Assembly (NCBI GenBank): GCA_963726765.1
Contig: CAVSDH010000006.1
Location: forward strand, 248,001 to 312,000
Reading direction: 5' to 3'
Length of the DNA: 64,000 nucleotides
DNA from: CAIWHR01 sp963726765
GTDB taxonomy: Bacteria > Pseudomonadota > Gammaproteobacteria > Burkholderiales > Casimicrobiaceae
Below the pieces are notes generated by a model. It was not told the origin of the DNA and ran no database searches. It worked only from the letters and a program-made list of their open reading frames with translations. Numbering within the stretch: the first letter of the stretch is position 1; each line of letters opens with the position of its first letter. Both the position numbers and the translations under genes were made by a program. Below, piece after piece: positions 53,317-61,632 of this stretch.

Positions 53317-55450
53317 ATGGCGGCGCGAATCGGAATCGACGTCGGCGGCACGTTCACCGACTTCGTCCTCACGCGCGACGACGCGCCGCCGCTACTGCAC
53401 AAGGTGCTGTCGACGCCGCGCGACCCGTCGATCGCCGTGGTCGCGGGTCTGGCCGAGCTCGCGGCGATGGTCGATCCCGGACGAACCGTCGAGCAGTTCG
53501 CCGCGACGATCGACACCATCGTGCACGGGACGACGGTGACCACCAACGCGACGCTGACCCACACCGGCGCGAAGTCGGCACTGCTGACGACCGAAGGCGT
53601 ACGCGACGCGCTGGAGATGCGCCGCGGCATCCGCGAGGAGCAGTACAACAACCGCTACACCAACGTGAAGCCGCTGGTGCCGCGGCATCTGCGCATCGGC
53701 ATCAAGGGACGTCTCGACCGCGCCGGCCGCGAGCTCGCGCCGCTGGCGGCGGACGACGTGCTGCGCGCGCTCGACGGGTTCCGGCAGGAGGGCGTGCAGG
53801 CGGTGTCGATCTGCTTCATGAACTCGTTCGCCAATCCGACGCACGAGCAGGCCGCGGCGGCGCTGGTGCGCACGGCGATGCCCGACGCCTTCCTGACCGT
53901 CTCGTCCGAGCTGTTGCCGTCGATCCGTTTCTACGACCGGCTGTCGACCACCGCGTTCAACTCGTACGTCGGCCCGAAGCTCAACCACTATCTCGAGCAA
54001 CTGGTCGACCGGCTGGCCAGCATCGATTTCCGCGGCCTGCTGCTGATCATGCAGACCAACGGCGGCGTGATGGCGCCGGAGGTCGCGCGGGCGCGTCCGG
54101 CGCTGACGCTGCTGTCGGGGCCCGCCGGCGGTCCCGGCGCGGGCCTCTTCTACGCGACGGCGCACGGCGCCGACAGGTGCGATCACCACCGACATGGGCG
54201 GCACCAGTTTCGAGGCCTCCGTTGCCGTCGGCACGCCGCTCCTCGTGAACGACGGCGAGATCGCACGGCACAAGCATCGCGCTGCCGATGCTCGACATCC
54301 ATACGATCGGCGCCGGCGGCGGCTCGGTCGGCTGGCTCGACTCGGGCGGCCTGCTGCGCATGGGCCCGCAAAGCGCCGGCGCCGACCCCGGCCCGGCGTG
54401 CTACATGAAGGGCGGGACGCTGCCGACCACCACCGATGCCAACCTCGTGCTGGGCTACCTCGACCCGGCGTATCTTCGCCGGCGGCCACATGCAACTGTC
54501 CGTCGCCGCTGCCCGCGAGGCGATCGAGCGGCACATCGCGACGCCGATGGGGCTGACGATCGAGGACGCAGCGGCGGGAATGTTCCGCGTCGTCTGCAAC
54601 AACATGGCGCAGGGCGTGCGCGAGGTGACGATCAAGCGCGGCTTCGATCCGCGCGAGTTCCCGTTCGTCGCCGCCGGTGGCGCCGGCCCGATCCATTCGT
54701 GCCAGATCTGCAACGAACTCGAGATCCCGCTGCAGATCGTGCCGCGCGAATCCTCGGTGCTGTGCGCCATCGGCATGCTGCTGTCGCGACCTTCGGCACG
54801 ACTACGTGCGCACCTTCGTCGCCGGCCTCGCCACGCTCGATTGGGCGCGGCTCATCAGGATGGTCGACGAGATGATCGGCGAAGGCGAACGGCAGCTCGT
54901 TGCCGAGCGGATCCCGGCGTCGCGCCGCCGCTTCGCCGTGAAACTCGACTGCCGGTACGTCAAGCAGTACCACGAGGTCAGCGTCGACGTGCCACGCGAG
55001 GCGATCGGCGCCCGCGACGGCGCGACGGTCGCGCAGGGGCTCCACCGCGAGCACAACCGCCTCTACGGCTACTCGCTCGAGCACGAGCACGCGCCGATCG
55101 AAATCATCAACGTCCGGGTGCAGGCGACGGGCACCGTCGACAAGCCGCACCATCCCGAGGAGGAATGGTCGGTCACCGACCCCGCGACCGCGCAGAAGGG
55201 CCGGCGCAACGTCTACGTTCCGGAAGAAAACGCATTTCGCAGCGTTCCGGTCTACGACGGTCACCGGCTGCGCTTCGGCCAGCGCATCGCCGGGCCGGCG
55301 ATCGTCGAGGAAGTGACGACCGCGATCGTCCTCACCGGATCGTGGGACGCGATCGTCGACACGTTCGGTTCGTTCGTGCTTTTCCGGAAGGGGCGCGAGG
55401 ACCTCACCGCCGCAGTGCGGGCAGCACGCTCACAGGAAGTGACGACATGA
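53317..55450 (+). CDS. Hydantoinase/oxoprolinase A-family (HyuA-like) subunit, four frameshifts
   Basis: About 710 residues when repaired. The N-terminal ASKHA ATPase starts IGIDVGGTFTDFVLTRDDAP, with VHGTTVTTNATLTHTGAKSA, TDMGGTSFEASVAVGTPL, IHTIGAGGGSVGWLDSGG, AGADPGPACYMKGG and AAGGAGPIHSCQICNEL. This family includes hydantoinases, 5-oxoprolinase, and subunits of acetone and acetophenone carboxylases, all ATP-dependent. Frames change near 54174, 54281, 54479 and 54790, each a single inserted base. Its partner follows with a four-base overlap. Whether it carboxylates a ketone or hydrolyses a lactam cannot be decided here. Confidence 0.8.
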
Positions 55451-57121
55451 AGATCGACCCGATTCTGCTGTCCGTCTACGCCCGGACCTTCAAGTCGATC
55501 ACCGACGAGATGAGCATCTCGATGCAGCAGACGACGCGCTCGCCGATTCTGTGCGAGGCGAAGGATTTCGTCACCGGGCTCTACGACGCCGACGGCAGGA
55601 TGCTGGAGCAGACCGAGAACCTGCCGATCCTCGCCTTCTCGCTCGCCCCGGTGTGCAAGTACATCAAGGCGTACTACGGCGACGAGATCTACCCGGGCGA
55701 CGTGATCTTCCACAACGACGTGTTCAGCCTCGGCAACCAGAACAACGACGTCGCGGTGTTCAAGCCGGTGTTCTTCGAGGGCCGGCTCGTCGCGTGGACC
55801 GCCGTCAAGGGACACCAGGCCGACATCGGCGGCGCCGTCGCCGGCGGCTACAACCCGAACGCCACCGAGGTGTGGCAGGAGGCGCTGCGGATTCCGCCGG
55901 TCAAGGTGATCGAGAAGGGCAAGCTGCGCAAGGACGTCTGGGAGCTGATCTTCGCCAACATCCGCTTCGACATCGTCCAGCACGACATGCAGGCCGAGAT
56001 CGGCGCCTGCACGATCGGCGAGCGACGCTTCGTCGAGCTGCTGGCGAAATACGGGTTCGACCATTTCGACGCGCACAAGGTCGCGCTGTTCGAGGCGACA
56101 CGGCGGATGATGGAGGCCGAGATCGGCACGATTCCCAACGGCCGCTACTCGCGGCGAGGGCTACGTCTACTACGACGGCCGGCACGAAGGAACGAAATTC
56201 ACGATTCGCGTCGACATCGAGGTCGGCGATCGCAGGATCAAGTTCGACTACTCGCGCACCGACGCGCAGACAAACGGTTTCGTCAACGGCACGTTCACGT
56301 CGAGCGCCTCGGCGACGATCCTGACGCTCCTGCAGATGGTCAACCCCGACATCCCGCACAACGAAGGGATGGTCGAGCCGATCGAGATCGTCATCCCCGA
56401 GGGCACGATCCTCAACGCGTCGTACCCGAAGGCGACGACGTTCGGCAACCACCTGTGCCCGCCAAACGCCGACGCGATCCAGCGCGCGCTGGCCCCGGTC
56501 ATGCCCGACCGCGTGACCGCCGGCTGGAACAACCTGCTCTGCTCGCTGACCACGGGCATCGATCCGGAGAAGCAGGACAAGTACGTCGACATCGGCTTCA
56601 TGGGCCTGAAGGGCGGCTCCGGCGCGATGCGCGGCACCGACGGCTACGACCACATCGGGATGATCGACGCGTCGGGCGGGGTGCTCGACCAGGACTACGA
56701 GATGTTCGAGCAGCAGACGCCGCACCTGCTGCTCAAGCACGAGCTGCTACCCGATTCCGCCGGCGCCGGCCAGTGGCGCGGCGGCCTCGGCGTGGAGACC
56801 GTCTTCCGGATCGGCTCCGACGACACCCAGCTCGTCACGTTCGGCGACGGCGATTTCGAGCCCGCGTTCGGCCTGTTCGGCGGCGGCGAGGGCACGCTCA
56901 ACTTCATCCGCCTCACCTATCCCGACGGGCGCACCGTCGTGCCGAGGAACAAGGACCTGATCACCGGCGTGCCGAAGGGGACGATCTATCATCAGCAGGC
57001 TGGCGGCGGCGGCGGCTACGGCGACCCGACGGCGCGCGACCGCGCGCTGCTGCGCGAGGAGGTGAAGAACGGGATCGTCACGCCGCAGGTCGCTCGCGAC
57101 GCTTACGGACTGCCGGACTAG
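55447..57121 (+). CDS. Hydantoinase/oxoprolinase B-family (HyuB-like) subunit, one frameshift
   Basis: About 557 residues. Family blocks are SITDEMSISMQQTTRSPILC, CEAKDFVTGLYDADGRMLEQ, GDVIFHNDVFSLGNQNNDVA, KGHQADIGGAVAGG, and near the C-terminus GAGQWRGGLGVETVFRIGSD, KGTIYHQQAGGGGGYGDPTA and VTPQVARDAYGL. It forms the catalytic complex with the HyuA-like subunit. One extra base near 56153 interrupts the reading (YSR to EGYVYYDG). The end is 12 bases before the acyl-CoA dehydrogenase gene. No gamma-type subunit of acetone carboxylase is present nearby. Confidence 0.82.
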
Positions 57122-57133
57122 GTCGCCGCGCCA

Positions 57134-58271
57134 ATGGACTTCGAGCTCTCGCCCGAGCAGCGTGCAGATCCGCGATCTCTTCGCGCGCTTCGTCGACGCC
57201 GAGGTGGCGCCGCACGCTGCCGCGATCGACGCGGCGCACGCTTATCCACGGGCGCAGATGCGGCGAGCTGGCCGAGCTCGGGTTCTTCGCCATGCGCTAT
57301 CCGGCGGACGTCGGCGGACTCTCGCTCGACCTTTCCACGTTCTGCCTTGCGCTCGCCGAGATCGCCCGCGGCTCGCTGTCGCTTGCCGGCTGCGCGGCGA
57401 TGCAGTCGCTGATGGGGACGAAGTTCCTGCACCTGCTGGGCAGCGCCGACATCGTCGAGCGGCTGCTGCAAGCCCGCGCTCGCGGCCGAGAAGATCGGCG
57501 CGATCTGCATGACCGAGCCCAACGCCGGCTCCGACCTCGACGGCATCGCGACGACGGCGCGCAAGGTCGATGGGGGCTACGTGCTCAACGGTCAGAAGAC
57601 GTGGGTGACCTCGGCGCCGGTGGCCGACTTCTTCACGGTGTTCGCGCGGGCCGGCGACGCGACGCAAGCTCACGATCTTCCTCGTCGAGCGCGGCTTCGA
57701 CGGACTTTCCGTCGGACGCGCCATCGACAAGATGGGCGTCTGGGCGCTGCCGACCTCGGAGCTCGCGCTCGACGGATGCTTCGTCCCCGACAGCCATCGG
57801 CTGAGCCGTGACGAGGGCGACGGCGAGGAGCACCTGCGCAAGACGCTGGCCGAGATCCGGATCATCACCGGTGCGATGGCGCTTGGCGTCGCGCGCGCCG
57901 CCCTCGATGAAGCCGTGCGCTACGCGGGCGAGCGACAGCAGTTCGGCAAGCCGATCAACCGCTTCCAGGCGATCCAGATGAAGCTCGCCGAGATGGCGAC
58001 CGACTCGAGGCCGCGACGCAGCTCGTCCGCTTCGCCGCATGGCGCAAGGACAGCGGTGCGGCCGCATCACCAGGAGGCCGCGATGGCGAAGCTGTTCGCG
58101 ACCGAGGCCGCCGCCCGCATCTGCGACCAGGCGGCGCGGGTGCTGGCATCGTACGGCTACGCGATGGAATATCCGGTGCAGCGCTACCTGCGCGACGTGC
58201 GCTTCACGCTGATCGGCGGCGGCACGAGCGAGATCCTCAAGCTCATCATCGCCAAGGAGATGACGAGGTGA
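57134..58271 (+). CDS. Acyl-CoA dehydrogenase, about six frameshifts
   Basis: About 378 residues after repair. Typical blocks are MDFELSPEQVQIRDLFARFV, AMRYPADVGGLSLDLSTFCL, GAICMTEPNAGSDLDGIATT, GYVLNGQKTWVTSAP, IRIITGAMALGVARAALDEA, YAGERQQFGKPINRFQAIQM and the C-terminal VQRYLRDVRFTLIGGGTSEI. In many family members the catalytic base is a Glu just before the R-D-x-R block; here the segment reads SYGYAMEYPVQRYLRD, so Glu of AMEYPVQR is the candidate. Frames change near 57162, 57266, 57473, 57667, 58008 and 58066. Oxidation of a saturated acyl-CoA is expected; chain length is unknown. Confidence 0.75.
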
Positions 58272-58275
58272 AACG

Positions 58276-58684
58276 ATGACGACGGCGACGCGAACGAAGC
58301 CGATCAGGGTCGTGCTCGCGAAACCCGGGCTCGACGGGCACGACCAGGGCGCCAAGGTCGTCGTCCGCGCGCTGATGGCGGCAGGATTCGACGTGATCTA
58401 CACCGGACTGCGGCAGACCCCCGAGGCTGTCGCGGCGGCCGCACGCGCGAACGATGCCGACGTGATCGCGCTGTCGAGCATGGCGGGATCGCATCTTCCG
58501 TTCTGCCGCCGGCTCAAACCGCTGCTCGAAGCGGCCGGGCTCGCCGACCGGCTGTGGGTCATCGGCGGCAACATTCCCCGCGCAGGACCACGAAGCGCTG
58601 CGGGCGCTCGGCTTCACCGGCGTCTTCGCCACCGGCGCGCGGCTCGACGACATCACCGGTTTCATCGAGGAGAACGTTCGATGA
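58276..58684 (+). CDS. Coenzyme B12-binding small subunit of an acyl-CoA mutase, one frameshift
   Basis: About 135 residues. The cobalamin motif is LAKPGLDGHDQGAKVV (DxHxxG), followed by DVIYTGLRQTPEAVAAAA, IALSSMAGSHLPFCRRL and VIGGNIP, all typical of methylmalonyl-CoA mutase C-terminal domains; the end reads GFTGVFATGARLDDITGFIE after dropping one base near 58577. The gene precedes the large-subunit gene and overlaps it (ATGA). A separate small subunit is usual for archaeal-type, isobutyryl-CoA and 2-hydroxyisobutyryl-CoA mutases. Confidence 0.87.
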
Positions 58685-60298
58685 ACGATCGCCTGCGTCC
58701 GGATGCCACGCCGCTCGCCAACGAGTCCGGAATTCCGATTCAGCCGCTCTATACCGAGGCCGACGTCGCGGCGACGGGCGGCACTGCGATGCTGGGGCAT
58801 CCCGGCGAGTACCCGTTCACGCGCGGCATCCATGCGCTGATGTACCGGAAGCAGCCGTGGACGATGCGCCAGTACACGGGCTTCGGCAACGCCGCCGATA
58901 CCAACGCGCGCTTCAAGTACCTGATCGCCAACGGCCAGACCGGCCTCAACGTGGCCTTCGACCTGCCCACGCAGTGCGGCCTCGATTCCGACGACCCACT
59001 GGCCGAGGGCGAGGTCGGCCGCGTCGGCATGGCGATCGACACGCTGCGCGACTTCGAGACGGCGTTCGAGGGCATCGACCTCGACCGGATCACCGTGTCG
59101 CTGACGATCAACGGCGCCGCAGCGATCCTGATCGCGATGTACCTCGCGATGGCCGAGAAGCGCGGCTTCGACGTCAAGGCGCTGCGGGGCACCGCGCAGA
59201 ACGACATCCTGAAGGAGTTCATCGGCCGCGGCACCTGGATCTTTCCGGTCGAGCCGTCGCTGAAGCTCGTCGGCGACACGATCGAGTATTGCGCGACGCA
59301 CGCGCCAAAGTACAGTCCGGTATCCGTGTGCGGCTATCACATCCGCGAATCGGGCGCGAACCCCACTCAGGAGATGGCGTTCGCGTTCTGCATCGCCCGC
59401 GCCTACGCCGACGAGGTGCTGCGCCGCGGCATGCCGATCGACGAGTTCGCCGGACGGCTGTCGTTCAACTTCAACATCTTCGGCAACCTGTTCGAGCAGG
59501 TGGCGAAGTTCCGCGCCGGGCGCGCGCTGTGGGCCAAGATCGTCCGCGAGCAATACGGCGCGCGGAAACCCGGCTCGATGTGGATGCGGATGATCGCCGG
59601 CGGCGGCGGCAGCGGACTCACGTTCGAGCAGCCGGAGCTCAACATCGTGCGTGGCGCCTACTACGCGCTGATCAGCGCGCTCTCCGGCGCGCAGACGATG
59701 GCGCTGTGCTGCTACGACGAGGCCTACACGATCCCGAGCGAGTACGCGCAGCGGATATCGCTGCGCACCATGCAGCTGCTGATCGAGGAGATGGGCCTCT
59801 GCGACACCGTCGATCCGCTGGGCGGCTCGTACTACGTCGAGACGCTGACCAACCAGATGCGCGCCGAGATGCGGCGGATCATCGCGGACGTCGACGCGCG
59901 CGGCGGCATCGTCGGCCTGATCGCGAGCGGCAGCATCCAGGCGCAGGTCTCGGCGCAGGCCTACCAGCGCCAGGTCGACATCGAGGCCGGAAGGTTCCGC
60001 AAGGTCGGCGTCAACTGCTACCGTGTCGACGAAGACGATCCGCAGGTCGAGTTTCACCCGTACAACGAGGCCGAAGCAGAAGCGCAGGTCGCACGGCTTG
60101 CCGCGGTGCGGGACGAGCCGCGACGCCGCCGTCGTCGCTCGCGCGCTCGACGCCGTCCGACGGTCGGCCGCGGAGGGCGTCAACACGATGCCCGCGATCG
60201 TCGACGCGGTGAAGGCGTATGCGAGCGTAGGCGAGATCACCGCCGCGCTGGTCGCCGTCTACGGTCGCTATCGCGAGCCCGTGCGCTTCCGGGAGTAG
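58681..60298 (+). CDS. Acyl-CoA mutase large subunit, methylmalonyl-CoA mutase type, one frameshift
   Basis: About 539 residues. It carries the TIM-barrel domain of B12-dependent acyl-CoA mutases: YPFTRGIHALMYRKQPWTMR, VAFDLPTQCGLDSDDP, TAQNDILKEFIGRGTWIFP, SVCGYHIRESGANPTQEMAF and RLSFNFNIFGNLFEQVAKFR. Tyr65 and Arg183 align with Tyr89 and Arg207 of Propionibacterium methylmalonyl-CoA mutase, which are Phe/Gln in isobutyryl-CoA and Ile/Gln in 2-hydroxyisobutyryl-CoA mutase. This indicates a CoA ester with a second carboxylate (malonyl/succinyl type). One extra base near 60119 affects the last 60 residues. Confidence 0.87.
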
Positions 60299-60302
60299 GG
60301 TC

Positions 60303-61166
60303 ATGACCGTCGAGGAGTACTGCGCCCCCACGTCATTGCCTGCCGCGCTCGAGCACCTGCGCCGCGGCGATGTCACCATCCTGGCGGCGGGGACCGACCT
60401 GATGCCGCAGAGCCATGCCGGTCGCGTGACGTTCAAGCGCGGTCTGATGAACATCCGCCGCGTGCCCGAGCTGCATGGTATCGAGCGCGATGGCGACGCG
60501 GTTCGCATCGGCGCGCTGTGCACGATCACCGAGCTGATGCGAGATCCGCTGGTGCGCACGCGTTTCGGCATTCTCGCCGACGCGTGCGATCATTTCGCCA
60601 GCGACCAGATCCGCAATGCGGCGACGATCGGCGGCAACGTCTGCAACGCGTCGCCGGCAGGGGACATGCTCCCCCCGCTGCTCGTCCTGGACGGCGAAGC
60701 CCTGCTCGCCTCGAAGCCGAACGGGGTCGTCCTGACCCGCCGCGTGCCTCTCGCCGAGTTCTTCGTCGGCCCCGGCAGGACGGTCCGCGCGCCGGACGAG
60801 CTGCTTCTTGCCATCAGGCTTCCGCTGCCGCCGACCGGCTTCGTCGGCCGGTTCTTCAAGACCGGCACCCGGCCCGCTCTCGACATATCGGCGATCTCGA
60901 TCGGCCTGGGCGGCGTGCGCGCCGGCAACGCGCTGACCGGCGCCCGGGTCGCGTTTGGCGCCGTCGCGCCGGTACCGATGCGGATGCCCCGGGCCGAGGC
61001 GGCGCTGGAGGGCGCCGTTCTCGACGCCACCGCGATCGCGCGGATTGCCGGCATCGCGCGCGACGAGGTCCGCCCGATCGACGACGTGCGCGCGTCGGCG
61101 TGGTACCGGCGGGAGCTGGTGCTCAACATGACAAAGAGGATGCTCGACGATGTCGCTGAAGCGTGA
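60303..61166 (+). CDS. FAD-binding subunit of a xanthine oxidase-family molybdenum hydroxylase
   Basis: A 287-residue CoxM/XdhB-type subunit. FAD motifs are ILAAGTDLMPQSHAGR and ASDQIRNAATIGGNVCNASP with AGDMLPPLLVLD, plus the C-terminal domain ISIGLGGVRAGNALTGARVA. The additional [4Fe-4S] loop of the 4-hydroxybenzoyl-CoA reductase beta subunit is absent, so this is not that enzyme in its known form. The gene has no frameshift, unlike the two that follow, and overlaps the [2Fe-2S] subunit gene by 17 bases. Confidence 0.85.
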   Translation: MTVEEYCAPTSLPAALEHLRRGDVTILAAGTDLMPQSHAGRVTFKRGLMNIRRVPELHGIERDGDAVRIGALCTITELMRDPLVRTRFGILADACDHFASDQIRNAATIGGNVCNASPAGDMLPPLLVLDGEALLASKPNGVVLTRRVPLAEFFVGPGRTVRAPDELLLAIRLPLPPTGFVGRFFKTGTRPALDISAISIGLGGVRAGNALTGARVAFGAVAPVPMRMPRAEAALEGAVLDATAIARIAGIARDEVRPIDDVRASAWYRRELVLNMTKRMLDDVAEA

Positions 61167-61625
61167 GATCAGTTTCGTGCTGAACGGAGTCCGGACCCGC
61201 GCGACGGTGCCCGTGGAGATGAGCACGCTCGCGATGCTGCGCGACGTCGTCGGCCTGACCGGCACCAAGTACGGCTGCGGCGAGGGCGAGTGCGGCGCCT
61301 GCACGATCGTCGTCGACGGCGTGTCGTCCTGCGCTGCCTGATGTTCGCCGTCGACTGCGACGGAGCGCACGCTGACGACCATCGAGGGCCTGGCCCGGGA
61401 CCCGATGGGCGAAAGGCTGCGAGCAGGCATTCGTCGAATTCGGCGCCGTGCAGTGCGGATTCTGCACGCCGGGAATGGTGGTGCAGGCGAACCACCTGGC
61501 TCGAAATGCACCCGCACCCGACGCGCGCGGAAATTCAGCGCGGCATCGAAGGCAATCTGTGCCGCTGCACCGGCTACGTGAAGATCATCGACGCCATCGA
61601 GAAGGTGGCGAGCGACGAGGCCTGA
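61150..61625 (+). CDS. [2Fe-2S] subunit of the molybdenum hydroxylase, about four frameshifts
   Basis: About 158 residues after repair. The plant-type cluster is YGCGEGECGACTIVVDGVSS with the fourth cysteine in the following SC-LMFAVD segment; the second cluster is VQCGFCTPGMVVQANHL and GNLCRCTGYVKIIDAIEKV. These are the invariant CoxS/XdhC-type patterns. Frames change near 61338, 61367, 61415 and 61502. It passes electrons from the molybdenum site to FAD. Confidence 0.8.
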
Positions 61626-61632
61626 GGACACG

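Noticed and set aside
58276..60298. 2-Hydroxyisobutyryl-CoA or isobutyryl-CoA mutase
   Set aside because: The large subunit has Tyr and Arg at the two positions that are Ile/Gln or Phe/Gln in those enzymes.
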